DNA of 64,000 bases from Bradyrhizobium betae (GCF_004123905.1 NZ_MZXW01000013.1:62001-126000); one strand, 5' to 3'; numbered from the stretch's first letter, positions 16,597-25,572 are shown. Notes: generated by a model from the letters alone, not told the origin. A program made the numbers and translations.

Positions 16597-19284
16597 TCAC
16601 GGCTGTAGCCGTAGAGTTGCTCGCTGCCGCGATTCCATTCCAGGATCGTGCCGTCGAAATCCCAGATGAAGATCGGATCGCGTGAGAGTTCGACCAGTTT
16701 GGGTCTGCTGCCGCAGGCGGCGCTCGCTGTTTCTGAGCGCTTCTTCGGTTTGCCGCCGGTCCGTCATGTCGACGAACGTGAGGACGACGCCATCGATCTT
16801 GTCATCCACCGTGCGATAGGGGCGCAGGCGAACATCGTACCAGCGGTCGTCACGGCTGCGGATTTCGTGCCCGATCGGCGTGAGGTTGGCCAGCACCTTG
16901 CGGGCGTCACCGACCAGGCTCTCATATTCCAGGCGGTGGGCGAAATCCGAGATGGGGCGGCCCTCGTCGCTCGGTGTGATGCTGAACAGTTCGGTGACCT
17001 GTTGCGTGAACCGCTTGATGCGCAGGCTGGAATCGAGGAACAGCGTTCCGAAATCGGTCGCCGCCATCAGGTTCTGAAGGTCGCTGTGCGCGCGCGAGAC
17101 CGCCTCCAGCTTCAGCTTGAGTTCGCTGTTGACGGTCTGCAATTCCTCGTTGATCGACTGCAGCTCTTCCTTGCTGGTCTCCAGTTCCTCGGAGGTCGAG
17201 CGGTATTCCTCGTTGATCGATTGCAGCTCCTCGTTGGCTGCGCGCAATTCCTCGTTGGCGCTCTCCGATTCCTCCCGGGTGGTCCTGAGCCGCGCCTGGG
17301 TCTGCTGCAATTCTTCGCGCAGCCGGTTGATGATTTCGTTGCCGGCATCGTTCTCCGCCGACTGGCCTGCCGTATCCGGTTCGACCGTACCGCCCTCGAT
17401 GAACAGAACGATCGCCCGGTCTTCTCCATTGTCGTTGTGTTCATTGGCGGGCTTGACGTGCATCAGCACCCGACGTGCAGCGCCGTTGAAACGAACCGGG
17501 ATCGGCAGGCTCAGCCAGGGTTGCGAGGTCTCAAAGACCCCGTGCAATGCCGAACGCAGTTCGAACCGCAATTCGGGCCGGACCAGATCGACGATATTGC
17601 CGCTGAGCGGTCCGCCGGACGGCTGCAGGAAGCGCCCGGAATTTTCCGACATGTGCAGCACGCGATGCGACTGGTCGACCAGGATACTGGGTGGGGCGAC
17701 CTTTTCCAGCGCCTGCCGGTGCGCGGCAGCTTCGCTGAGCAATGCGCTGGTGCTGGGCGGGCGCATCGGGACTGCGGCCTGTTCGTGCACGACGGAAACG
17801 CTGCCGAGCAGGCGCGGCAGCAGGCGCAGTTCACCCGGCGCGGCCGAGGATTGGTAGATGCGTGCCTTGCGGTCGAAGGTGCGGAATTGCCCGGTCGGAT
17901 TATCCGCACTCTCCGATGTGCCCAGCATCAGGAATCCGTCGGGATTGAGCGCATAGTGAAAGGTGTTGCACGCCATCTCTTGAAGGTCGCGGTCGAGGTA
18001 GATCAGCAAGTTGCGGCAGGCGATGAGATCGAGCCGCGAGAACGGCGGATCCTTCAGCAGGCTATGGCTTGCGAACAGCACCAGATCGCGCAATTCCTGG
18101 CGAACGCGATAATGATCGGCTTCCTTGACGAAAAAACGCCGCAAGCGGTCTTCGCCCATATCGGCTTCGATGGCGGAGGGGTACTGGCCTTCTCTGGCCA
18201 TCGCCAGCGCCTTGGCGTCGATATCAGAGCCGAACACCTGGATCGTCGGACGGATGTCCTGTCGGGAGGCCTGCTCCAGCAGCAGCATCGCAACCGAATA
18301 GGCTTCTTCGCCCGTGGCGCAACCGGGGACCCAGATGCGGATCGCGCGATCGGAAAATTTGCCGTGAAACAGTTGCGGGATGACCTGGAGCTCGAGGGTC
18401 TGGAACGCCTCCTTGTCGCGGAAGAACGACGTCACCGAAATCAGGAGGTCGCCCAGTAGCGCCTGCGCCTCATCGGGATTGTCGCGAAGCACGTCGTAAT
18501 AGGCGTTGGGGCTGTCCGACCTCGTGACCTGCATGCGGCGCGCAATCCGGCGCAGGATCGTCGCCCTTTTGTACTTGGAGAAATCGTGTCCGGTCCGGAC
18601 CCGAACATGCGCCAGGATCCGCCGCAGCAGGTCGGGATTCAGACCCTGCAAGCCTGCCGGATCGCCATTGCTCTTCTCGCGCACCAGTTCGGTGAGGCGC
18701 TGCGCGATCTCGCGTATCGGCAGGACGAAGTCCGCAACGCCGGTCGCAATCGCCGCGCGCGGCATGGAAGGGAATTCGGCTTCGCTCGGGTCCTGCACCA
18801 GAATGATGCCGCCGGACTCCTTGACGGCCCTGACGCCGACGGCGCCGTCGGAGCCGGCGCCAGTCAGGATCACGGCGCAGCCATCGCCGTGCTGTTCCGC
18901 CAGTGAGCGGAAGAACAGGTCGATCGGCGCCCGCCTGCCGCGCGGCTCATCGAATTCCGCGGTGGCAATCTCGTCGTCGGTGATATGCAGCCGGCGATCG
19001 GGCGGGATGACGTAGACATGATCCGGTTGCAGCGGCACCGGATTGGCGACCTGGAGCACAGGCATCGGGGTGCGCGCGGCCAGAATGTTCGACATCTCGC
19101 TGCGAACATCCGGATCGAGATGGACGACCACGACGAAAGCGGCCCCGGTTTTTTCAGGCAGGGAGGCGAACAGATGCTGTAGCGCGCGGACGCCGCCCGC
19201 AGAGGCGCCGATGCCGACGACGATGGTCTTGGGACGGGCAGGCTCCCTTTCCTCGTTCCGTTCCCCGTCGCTCGTTTCAGCCAT
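16597..19284 (-). CDS. CheB-CheR-coiled-coil-PAS chemotaxis-type hybrid protein (truncated by frameshift)
   Basis: The 895-residue frame has, in order: a CheB methylesterase domain (about 20-205, VVGIGASAGGVRALQHLF, HLDP, LTGAGSDGAVGV); a CheR methyltransferase (about 215-485, IRIWVPGCATGEEAYSVAML for SAM binding); a linker with a PAS-like region; a Glu/Gln-rich coiled coil (about 650-730, repeated NEELQSINEE units); and a PAS domain (about 735-850). The last residues, after RRLRQQTQ, are out of frame. Restoring one base there continues into a second PAS and an HWE kinase (15759-16553). The family is known from many proteobacteria as CheB/CheR-type hybrid kinases, probably sensing and phosphorylating lone receivers. 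Confidence 0.85.
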   Translation of the reverse strand: MAETSDGERNEEREPARPKTIVVGIGASAGGVRALQHLFASLPEKTGAAFVVVVHLDPDVRSEMSNILAARTPMPVLQVANPVPLQPDHVYVIPPDRRLHITDDEIATAEFDEPRGRRAPIDLFFRSLAEQHGDGCAVILTGAGSDGAVGVRAVKESGGIILVQDPSEAEFPSMPRAAIATGVADFVLPIREIAQRLTELVREKSNGDPAGLQGLNPDLLRRILAHVRVRTGHDFSKYKRATILRRIARRMQVTRSDSPNAYYDVLRDNPDEAQALLGDLLISVTSFFRDKEAFQTLELQVIPQLFHGKFSDRAIRIWVPGCATGEEAYSVAMLLLEQASRQDIRPTIQVFGSDIDAKALAMAREGQYPSAIEADMGEDRLRRFFVKEADHYRVRQELRDLVLFASHSLLKDPPFSRLDLIACRNLLIYLDRDLQEMACNTFHYALNPDGFLMLGTSESADNPTGQFRTFDRKARIYQSSAAPGELRLLPRLLGSVSVVHEQAAVPMRPPSTSALLSEAAAHRQALEKVAPPSILVDQSHRVLHMSENSGRFLQPSGGPLSGNIVDLVRPELRFELRSALHGVFETSQPWLSLPIPVRFNGAARRVLMHVKPANEHNDNGEDRAIVLFIEGGTVEPDTAGQSAENDAGNEIINRLREELQQTQARLRTTREESESANEELRAANEELQSINEEYRSTSEELETSKEELQSINEELQTVNSELKLKLEAVSRAHSDLQNLMAATDFGTLFLDSSLRIKRFTQQVTELFSITPSDEGRPISDFAHRLEYESLVGDARKVLANLTPIGHEIRSRDDRWYDVRLRPYRTVDDKIDGVVLTFVDMTDRRQTEEALRNSERRLRQQTQTGRTLTRSDLHLGFRRHDPGMESRQRATLRLQP

Positions 19285-19431
19285 CGCGTGGGCTCACTTT
19301 CCAGTCGGTCGCCTATCTGTCGTAGACTTGGCTCACTTATCAGAGACTTCGGCAAGGAAATATTGGCTCGCGCAAAATTCGGAACGAATGATCCAGGCGA
19401 GGGTTCCCCTTGGGACGCCTGGAGCATTTGC

Positions 19432-20454
19432 ATGGCTAATCGCGACATTCTCGCCATCGGGACCTCCGCCGGGGGGTTCGAAGCATTGCGCTTCCTCGCC
19501 GGCGAATTCTCCCGCGATTTGCCCGCGTCCGTCCTGGTGGTGATTCATCTGTCGAGTCAATTCCGTTCGGCGCTCGACGCGATCCTGACCCAGGCGGGGC
19601 CGCTGCCGGCCAGCTTTGCCGTTGATGGCGAGAGACTGGAGAAAAGTCACATCTATATTGCGCCGGCCGAGCGTCACCTGATCGTGGAGGGCGGGCATTT
19701 GCGGTTGGGTTCTGGGCCGCGCGAGAACAACGCCCGGCCGGCGCTCGATCCGCTGTTTCGGTCCGCGGCGCTGTGTTGTGGTCCGCGGAGCGTCGGCGCC
19801 GTGCTCACCGGGACGCTGGGGGACGGTGCCGCGGGCCTGCAAGCGCTGAAACAATCCGGCGGCGTCACCGTGGTGCAGGACCCGAGCGATGCTGCGTTTG
19901 CGGAAATGCCGACCACGGCCTTGATCCGGTCAAAGCCCGATCACGTCGTCAGCCTCGCGGGAATGCCCGCGTTGTTCGAAAAGCTGGTGCGCGAACCGGC
20001 AGGTGAAGCGGTGCCGGCCGCAAGCGGTCTCTACTATGAAGTCAACGTCGCAAGCGGTGGACGCGGAAGCATGAATGAAATGGATCAGATCGGCCGTCGT
20101 TCGGTACTCGCCTGTCCCGATTGTCACGGCATCATGTGGGAAATCAACGAAGGCGAACTCGTGCGCTACCGATGTCATGTCGGCCACGCCTACACGGCGG
20201 AGATCATGAGTCTTGCGATTGACGAGAATCTGAAGCGGGCCTTTGGCAGCGCCTTGCGGGCGCTCGACGAGCGCGTCGCCTTGGCCAGGAAACTGGAGGT
20301 GCAAGCGATCGAGAGCGGCCGGACCATGATCGCCAGCTCGTGGGCAACCAAGGCGGTTGAGTTCGAGGCAGAAGCCAACGTCATCCGTGATTCAATCCGG
20401 CGCACCGACGAGATCGCTGCACGTTTCGCCGATGCGCAAGCATTGGACGCCTGA
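19432..20454 (+). CDS. CheB-type methylesterase-like protein with Cys/His-rich C-terminal region
   Basis: From ATG 19432 the product has 340 residues; the frame is open to 19288 but only this start gives the CheB N-terminus. Residues 1-190 form a stand-alone CheB catalytic domain: ILAIGTSAGGFEALRFLAGE (catalytic Ser), VVIHLSSQFRSAL (His) and LTGTLGDGAAGLQAL (Asp). No receiver domain precedes it. Residues about 222-260 contain LACPDCHGIMWEINEGELVR then YRCHVGHAYT, a C-x2-C ... C-x-V-G-H cluster that could bind zinc. Helical C-terminus. It is divergent from the CheB-CheR hybrid, so a shared regulatory region of about 150 bases lies between them. Confidence 0.85.
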   Translation: MANRDILAIGTSAGGFEALRFLAGEFSRDLPASVLVVIHLSSQFRSALDAILTQAGPLPASFAVDGERLEKSHIYIAPAERHLIVEGGHLRLGSGPRENNARPALDPLFRSAALCCGPRSVGAVLTGTLGDGAAGLQALKQSGGVTVVQDPSDAAFAEMPTTALIRSKPDHVVSLAGMPALFEKLVREPAGEAVPAASGLYYEVNVASGGRGSMNEMDQIGRRSVLACPDCHGIMWEINEGELVRYRCHVGHAYTAEIMSLAIDENLKRAFGSALRALDERVALARKLEVQAIESGRTMIASSWATKAVEFEAEANVIRDSIRRTDEIAARFADAQALDA

Positions 20455-20608
20455 CACTGAGCGGAACCGGTCGGGTGTTGCCGGAGCGATCACAACAAGG
20501 ACTGCAAACCTGTCGTACTTTGAGGGCTCAGGCCCGGCTATCCAGTAGATTATGCTCGTGGTGCTGGCGTTCAGCAGGCTATAATCGGCCGGAAATGGTG
20601 ACGAAGCC

Positions 20609-21103
20609 GTGCTCCTCAGGCTGAATGCGCATATTTCGAATTGTCTTGAACGTGCTGCCGAAGCCGAGCAGCGCGCCCGGCAATCGACTGATGCCGCGAT
20701 CCGGTCCGACCACGGGCGGCTTGCGCAAAGCTGGCGTCACCTCGCGCGCAGTTATCAGTTCGTCGAAAGCCTCGAACGCTTCTTGTCCGACACCGACCGT
20801 AAGAAGGCCGCGGCCCCGCCTGAACTGCAGGTCGGTCTGGAGGAGCAGCCGGCACCGCTCGAAAGCAAGCCGATCATCCGGCGGCTGCGGGTCAGGCATG
20901 AATCGTCGTTCCAGGAGCGCCTGTTGAAAAGCGCGGAAGATGCGCGCGCGCAGGCGGACCAGTTGCCCGCCGGGCCCGAACGCAAGCGCCTGCTGCAAAA
21001 GGCGAGGCAAAGCGAAATCGCCGCAGGCATCGATGATTGGATATCCTCGCCCGGCTCGCATCCGCCGGCCAATCTCGACTTCATGAAGAAGCCGAAAGCT
21101 TGA
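20609..21103 (+). CDS. hypothetical helical protein
   Basis: The 164-residue product starts at GTG 20609 (LLRLNAHISNCLERAAEAEQ). Residues 1-60 form an amphipathic helix pair ending in SWRHLARSYQFVESLERFL, a motif I recognise from many short Bradyrhizobium proteins. Residues about 98-152 (SFQERLLKSAEDARAQADQL to DDWISSPGSHPP) are a second helical unit. A closely similar unit is encoded on the opposite strand at 21258-21470, so the two genes share a domain. No function is known. The gap 20455-20608 upstream holds nothing I can identify. Confidence 0.68.
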   Translation: MLLRLNAHISNCLERAAEAEQRARQSTDAAIRSDHGRLAQSWRHLARSYQFVESLERFLSDTDRKKAAAPPELQVGLEEQPAPLESKPIIRRLRVRHESSFQERLLKSAEDARAQADQLPAGPERKRLLQKARQSEIAAGIDDWISSPGSHPPANLDFMKKPKA

Positions 21104-21141
21104 TCGCCTGAAACCGAAAGATCGGCCGACGGCCGGCGACC

Positions 21142-21252
21142 TCACGGCGCGACCCTGAGGATGATATAGAGCAGGCTACCAGCCAACACCGCGCACCAGG
21201 CGACTGACAATGCGAGGAGCAAGGTCTCGCGGGTTGCTCGCAACTGCGCCAT
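21142..21252 (-). CDS. possible 36-aa single-pass membrane miniprotein
   Basis: The frame encodes MAQLRATRETLLLALSVAWC and ends GSLLYIILRVAP. It is a short basic N-terminus followed by one hydrophobic helix. The ATG lies five bases after the stop of the gene at 21258-21470, and the sequence GGAAGG stands nine bases upstream of it, so it looks translationally coupled. It is too short for a family call; the coupling and clean membrane profile are the only support. Confidence 0.42.
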   Translation of the reverse strand: MAQLRATRETLLLALSVAWCAVLAGSLLYIILRVAP

Positions 21253-21257
21253 CGGCG

Positions 21258-21470
21258 TCAGCCTTCCGTTGATTTGGACGGCTGCGTCCCCGGCGATGTC
21301 AGCCATGTGCTCATCTGCGATGCTGATTCGGCCTGCTCGGCCTTGCGGATCACGGCATCGCGGAGGGGCCCGGGACGGAGCAATTCGGCCTGCGCGCGCA
21401 ATCGCTCGGCCTCCGTGCTCAATCGCTGCTCCAGGGAATGGGTCTGCTTGATGCGCCTGCGCTGGGTCAT
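21258..21470 (-). CDS. small hypothetical helical protein, paralogous to the C-half of 20609-21103
   Basis: The 70-residue product from ATG 21470 starts MTQRRRIKQTHSLEQRLSTE (the frame continues upstream to 21524). The core LRAQAELLRPGPLRDAVIRK then STWLTSPGTQPSK aligns with ARAQADQLPAGPERKRLLQK then DDWISSPGSHPP of the convergent neighbour. It is a helix-turn-helix-like hairpin with conserved SPGxxP end. Function unknown. Confidence 0.62.
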   Translation of the reverse strand: MTQRRRIKQTHSLEQRLSTEAERLRAQAELLRPGPLRDAVIRKAEQAESASQMSTWLTSPGTQPSKSTEG

Positions 21471-21771
21471 CGTCCCGTCTTCCGATGTCGGGCCGACAAT
21501 CGGGCACCGGACCGGGCGTTCCAAAGGTTCCTATTTGGCGGCGCTGTTTTGGAAGCAGATGTGTTGCGCCTGACTAGGGAGGGGATTCGCGATGCATTTC
21601 GCGAAAGTGCTTTGTCCTAGCTGCTTCCATTGTTGGCCCTTTGCCCGACGTGACTACCCGCTTCGAGCTGACGTCTCATAATCGCCCTTAGCGGACTCCC
21701 AGTTTTTGCGCATGAAGGGAGCGGACGGTTGCCCCGAAGGCAACAACCTCATCGCCTCGGACAACAAGGCC

Positions 21772-22527
21772 TCAGCCGCGGCGTGACAGGAAATCCAGCA
21801 CGCCTGTTTTGTAGACCTTGTCGCCGACCGCGCGCATGTGGTCGCGACCGGGAATGTCGAGCACTTCCGATCCCGGGATGATCGCGCCGAGCGCGCTGGC
21901 GGATCCCGCGACATCGTCGGTGCTGCCGACCGCGATCAGCACGGGCACGTCGATGCGCGCGGCTTCCTGCTTCGTCATGAGATCGCGCGTGCCGCGCAGG
22001 CATGCGGCGAGCGCACGGCGGTCGGAACGGGTCTGGTCCGCAAACGCACGAAAGGTGCGGCCGACGGGATCGGTGACGTCGTCGAGCGAGGGCGCTTCAA
22101 GCGCCTTGGCGACGTTCTCGCCGGGGCCGGTGCCCTCGATCAGGCCGCCGATGCCGATGCCGCCGAGGATCGCCGAGCGCAGACGCTGCGGCTCGTTGAG
22201 GCCGAGCCAGGCCGTCATCCGCCCGCCCATCGAATAGCCCATGATGTCGGCTTGCGGGATCGCGAGATGATCCATCAGCGCGAGCACGTCGCCGGCCATG
22301 GTGGGGATGGAGTATTGCGCGGGCTCGTAGAGCTTTGCGCTTTCGCCATGGCCGCGATTGTCGAGCGCGATGACGCGGCGACCGTTCTTGCGCAGCTCCG
22401 AGACCCAGGTCGGATAGACCCAGTTCACGTTCTTGCTGGAGGCGAAGCCGTGCACCAGGATGATCGGATCGCCCTCGCCTTCGTCGAGATAGGCAATTTC
22501 AACGGCGCCGTTGTGAAAGCTCGGCAT
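21772..22527 (-). CDS. alpha/beta hydrolase
   Basis: This 251-residue single-domain alpha/beta hydrolase has the oxyanion strand ILVHGFASSKNVNW, the Asp-containing turn VIALDNRGHGES, the nucleophile elbow MGYSMGGRMTAWL (Ser), the acid in LIAVGSTDDVAG and the His in IPGRDHMRAVGDK. The triad is therefore complete. The sequence resembles the group of esterases and 3-oxoadipate enol-lactonase-like enzymes. The substrate is unknown, and the neighbours do not suggest one. The gap 21471-21771 upstream of its end is unassigned apart from short shadow frames. Confidence 0.88.
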   Translation of the reverse strand: MPSFHNGAVEIAYLDEGEGDPIILVHGFASSKNVNWVYPTWVSELRKNGRRVIALDNRGHGESAKLYEPAQYSIPTMAGDVLALMDHLAIPQADIMGYSMGGRMTAWLGLNEPQRLRSAILGGIGIGGLIEGTGPGENVAKALEAPSLDDVTDPVGRTFRAFADQTRSDRRALAACLRGTRDLMTKQEAARIDVPVLIAVGSTDDVAGSASALGAIIPGSEVLDIPGRDHMRAVGDKVYKTGVLDFLSRRG

Positions 22528-22565
22528 CAGCAGTTCCGCGATGTTGGGGGGAAAGGGTGATCATA

Positions 22566-22614
22566 GAGCATGATCCGGAAAAGTGTGCAGCGGTTTTCCG
22601 GCAAGATCATGCTC
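22566..22614. repeat. intergenic palindrome family C
   Basis: GAGCATGATC (22566-22575) and GATCATGCTC (22605-22614) are exact inverted repeats enclosing a second arm pair, CCGGAAAA facing TTTTCCGG. This element (agcatgatccggaaaag...) is a repeat I recognise as common in Bradyrhizobium and Rhodopseudomonas intergenic regions. Confidence 0.8.
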
Positions 22615-22623
22615 AAACAATAA

Positions 22624-22646
22624 CCTAAAGCGCGTCGCGCTTTAGG
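22624..22646 (-). terminator. palindrome overlapping the stop codon of the 22642 gene
   Basis: CCTAAAGCGCG and CGCGCTTTAGG flank a single T. The inner bases of the stem would form the loop. It overlaps the minus-strand stop codon (22642-22644) and could terminate that transcript, though no T-run follows. Confidence 0.4.
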
Positions 22647-23778
22647 CTGTGACGGCCGCGTCCGCCAGAGCGGCTGCGGCGGCGATCTGGGCACGGCGGA
22701 GCCGCCGCGCGCGTTTGCGATCGCACCAGGCCTGGGTGAGGCGCTCGGTCGTGGCCTTGATCGAGGACAACAGGCCGAACAGCGTCAGTGCCGCGCCGAA
22801 CAGCCAGAGCGCGAGATCGAACATGCCGCCGACAAGCAGCAGCGCGCCGCGGCCCAAGAGCTTCATGATCGCACGGGTCTTGCTGCCCTGCGCTTCGGCA
22901 AGCCGGGCCGCGCGCGCGACGTCCTTCGGGCCCTCGGCGATGCGCAGCGTGTCCATCGCGCCGCGCGTGCCGGTCTTTTCGGCAACGCGCGTGACGTCCT
23001 TGCCGAGCCGGACCAGTGCGCCGGCCTTCTCGGCACGGAACGCGGCCTTGATCGCGCTGATGGTCTCACCGGGGCGGAACACCGAGCCCTTGGCGACCGC
23101 ATTCTGAAGCATCGGCGCATCGACCACCTCGCGCGCGGACCGGCCGGCCCACGCCGCGAGCCCCTCGCCGAGCCGCCCGACTTTGCGGGCGTCCTTCACC
23201 AGTGTCAGCCCGGCGCGCACGGGCGCGGCGCCGCCGACCGAGACGTAAGTCACGGCCGTGACCGCAAGGCCGGCCGTCGCAAGGCCGAGCACCAGGCGGT
23301 CGGTGTCCTCGCCCATGGCAAGGTGCTTGCCTTCACGGACCACGTCCCTGACGTCACCGATCACGAAGAGATCGCCGGCCACCGTTCCCGACAGGCTCGC
23401 GACATCGTCGGCGGTGCCGGTGACAAGGCCGGTCGCGAAGCGTTTGGCAAAATGCGAGGTGGACTTTTCGTCTTTGACCGCATCGCTGACGCGGTTGAGC
23501 AGGTCGTCGGACAGCGCGATGTTGCGGTCACGCGCCAGCGCGACAAAGCTGTCGGCGAGATCGGCGTCACCCGCGGCAAGCGCGGTCTCGATATTGTCCC
23601 GGACCAAGCGGTCGTTCTGCGCGAGAGCCGCGTCGAGCTTGAGCTCGGAGAGCGCGGCCGGGTCATCCTGGGCGGCGAGGATCGCGCCGGCGTCACGGGC
23701 GTACGGCGCCACCTGCGCGAGCAGGAAGCTGCATGCCGCGATCCCGGTCAACGCTGTGCTGATTCGCAGCCACTTCAT
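22642..23778 (-). CDS. hypothetical membrane protein
   Basis: From ATG 23778 (MKWLRISTALTGIAACSFLL) the product has 378 residues; upstream frame to 23988 is not supported. An N-terminal signal-anchor is followed by a helical domain (about 30-110, with DDLLNRVSDAVKDEKSTSHF). Next come membrane-associated stretches, including GTVAGDLFVIGDVRDVVREG (about 140-160) and LGLATAGLAVTAVTYVSVGG (about 175-195), and a C-terminal membrane pair (about 320-350, LLVGGMFDLALWLFGAALTL). A basic tail of RRARRLRRAQ type ends it. I recognise this as a conserved alphaproteobacterial hypothetical. No enzymatic motif is seen. Confidence 0.75.
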   Translation of the reverse strand: MKWLRISTALTGIAACSFLLAQVAPYARDAGAILAAQDDPAALSELKLDAALAQNDRLVRDNIETALAAGDADLADSFVALARDRNIALSDDLLNRVSDAVKDEKSTSHFAKRFATGLVTGTADDVASLSGTVAGDLFVIGDVRDVVREGKHLAMGEDTDRLVLGLATAGLAVTAVTYVSVGGAAPVRAGLTLVKDARKVGRLGEGLAAWAGRSAREVVDAPMLQNAVAKGSVFRPGETISAIKAAFRAEKAGALVRLGKDVTRVAEKTGTRGAMDTLRIAEGPKDVARAARLAEAQGSKTRAIMKLLGRGALLLVGGMFDLALWLFGAALTLFGLLSSIKATTERLTQAWCDRKRARRLRRAQIAAAAALADAAVTA

Positions 23779-24084
23779 GCCAAAAGCCTGGACGGTCCCA
23801 AGATCGGTTGCGCGTGATGGTTCGTCTTCTGCCGCAATTCCACTCGCCCACAGACATAGTATGCCAAAATTGCGACACAACGTCCCCGACGAAAGAAGGG
23901 CTTCTCTCAGGCCGCAAGATTGTGTCGAATTTGCATGAGCAAATGAGCATGGGGCAATGCGGGCCTTTCGGTTCCGCCGGACTAGCAATCATCAGTACCC
24001 GCCAGTATGGTCCGCGGCGCCATAAAGATGCCGCGTCAGTTTTTGATTGTGTCTGCCGCCATTGCCACTCCAGGATGAACTACG

Positions 24085-24330
24085 ATGTCCGACCATGTCG
24101 TCCCGCACTTCCATAACGATGCCGGTGTCCCCGTCATCGAGATCGGCTCGCAAGAGTTCATGTGCGTCGGCGCCAACCCTCCGTTCGACCATCCGCACGT
24201 CTTCCTCGACCTCGGCAACGACAACGAGATCATCTGCCCGTACTGCTCGACGCTGTACCGCTTCGCGGCGGACCTGAAGGCCGGCGAAGCCCGCCCGCCG
24301 GAATGCGTGCTGAAGGACAAGGTGGCCTGA
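24085..24330 (+). CDS. zinc-finger domain-containing protein (zf-CHCC, NDUFS6-like)
   Basis: This 81-residue protein has the pattern FMCVGANPPFDHPHVFLDLG then ICPYCSTLYRF. The metal ligands Cys, His and C-x2-C match the CHCC zinc-finger family found in alphaproteobacteria and in the complex I accessory subunit NDUFS6 of mitochondria. A role in respiratory complex I assembly is inferred from that relationship. The next gene, on the same strand, starts 19 bases later and may be co-transcribed. Confidence 0.88.
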   Translation: MSDHVVPHFHNDAGVPVIEIGSQEFMCVGANPPFDHPHVFLDLGNDNEIICPYCSTLYRFAADLKAGEARPPECVLKDKVA

Positions 24331-24349
24331 CCGCGTCCATCGGTCAGGG

Positions 24350-25552
24350 GTGGCGCTCTCCCGAACGATTGTCATCGCCGGTGCCGGCATCGGTGGTTTG
24401 ACGGCCGCACTTGCGTTGGCCGCCCGCGGCTTCCGCATCGTCGTTCTGGAAAAGGCCGAGCGGCTCGAGGACGTCGGCGCCGGCCTGCAACTCTCCCCCA
24501 ATGCCAGCCGCGTGCTGGTCGAGCTTGGACTGACGGAGCGGCTGAAGCTGCGCGCCGTGGTCCCGGAGGCGGTCTCGATCATGAGCGCGCGCGCCGGCGG
24601 TGAGCTGCTGCGCATGCCGCTCGGCGAAGCCGCCTCCTCCCGCGCCGGCGCCCCCTATTGGGTGGTGCACCGTGCCGATCTGCAATCCGCGCTATCAGGC
24701 GCCGTCGCCGAGCATCCCGATATCGACCTCAAATTAGGTGCGACCTTCGAAGATTTCGCGCCTCACGCCAAGGGACTGACGGTCGTCCATCGCAGCGGCA
24801 CGATCCGCCGCAGCGATCTCGCCAGCGCGCTGATCGGCGCCGACGGCATCTGGTCGACGGTCCGCCAGCATCTGTTTCCCGACGTGCAGCCGCGCTTCTC
24901 CGGGCTGATCGCCTGGCGCGGCACGCTGGACGCCACGCAGCTGCCGAAGGATTTTACCGCACGGCGGGTGCAGCTCTGGATGGGTGCGAACGCGCATCTC
25001 GTCGCCTATCCGATCGCGGGCGGCCGCCAGATCAACGTGGTCGCGGTGCTCCCTGGCACCTGGAACAGGCCGGGCTGGAGCACGCCCGGCGATCCCGGCG
25101 AGGTGATGGACGCCTTCGCCGCGCCACGCTGGCCGCCGGCGGCGCGGATGATGCTGGCGACCGTCGACAACTGGCGGAAATGGGCGCTGTTCGGCGTGCC
25201 CGACGGCTGCCCCTGGAGCAGCGGCCCGGTCGCGCTGCTCGGCGACGCCGTGCACGCGATGCTGCCCTTCGCCGCGCAAGGCGCCGGCATGGCGATCGAG
25301 GATGCCGCCGTGCTCGCGCAGCTTTTAAGCCCCGAGACAACTGAGAGCACCGCTGGCATTAGCGCCGCGCTGAAGCAATATGGCCGTGCGCGCCAGGCGC
25401 GGGTGCGGCGGGTGCAGCGGACCGCGCGGCAGCAGGGCCGCATCTATCATCTCGGCGGACCGCTCGCGATCGCGCGCGATCTCGCGATCCGCGCGCTCGG
25501 CCCGGACCGCATGCTGGCGCGGCAGGACTGGATCTACGGTTGGCGGCCCTGA
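24350..25552 (+). CDS. FAD-dependent monooxygenase (salicylate/6-hydroxynicotinate hydroxylase-like)
   Basis: The 400-residue group A flavoprotein hydroxylase starts at GTG 24350 after GTCAGGG. It has the FAD dinucleotide fold at the N-terminus (IVIAGAGIGGLTAALALAAR), the second FAD/NADH motif ALIGADGIWSTVR (DG motif), and the GD motif PVALLGDAVHAMLPFAAQGA. Substrates of the family are small aromatic acids, hydroxylated with NAD(P)H and O2. The sequence does not identify the substrate, and no ring-cleavage genes are nearby. An UbiH-type role is less likely given the short middle region. Confidence 0.88.
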   Translation: MALSRTIVIAGAGIGGLTAALALAARGFRIVVLEKAERLEDVGAGLQLSPNASRVLVELGLTERLKLRAVVPEAVSIMSARAGGELLRMPLGEAASSRAGAPYWVVHRADLQSALSGAVAEHPDIDLKLGATFEDFAPHAKGLTVVHRSGTIRRSDLASALIGADGIWSTVRQHLFPDVQPRFSGLIAWRGTLDATQLPKDFTARRVQLWMGANAHLVAYPIAGGRQINVVAVLPGTWNRPGWSTPGDPGEVMDAFAAPRWPPAARMMLATVDNWRKWALFGVPDGCPWSSGPVALLGDAVHAMLPFAAQGAGMAIEDAAVLAQLLSPETTESTAGISAALKQYGRARQARVRRVQRTARQQGRIYHLGGPLAIARDLAIRALGPDRMLARQDWIYGWRP

Positions 25553-25572
25553 TGCGGCGCGGCGGCGCCGGC

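Noticed and set aside
16648..18459. 603-codon plus-strand frame
   Set aside because: It is antisense to the CheB-CheR gene, which shows clear domain motifs.
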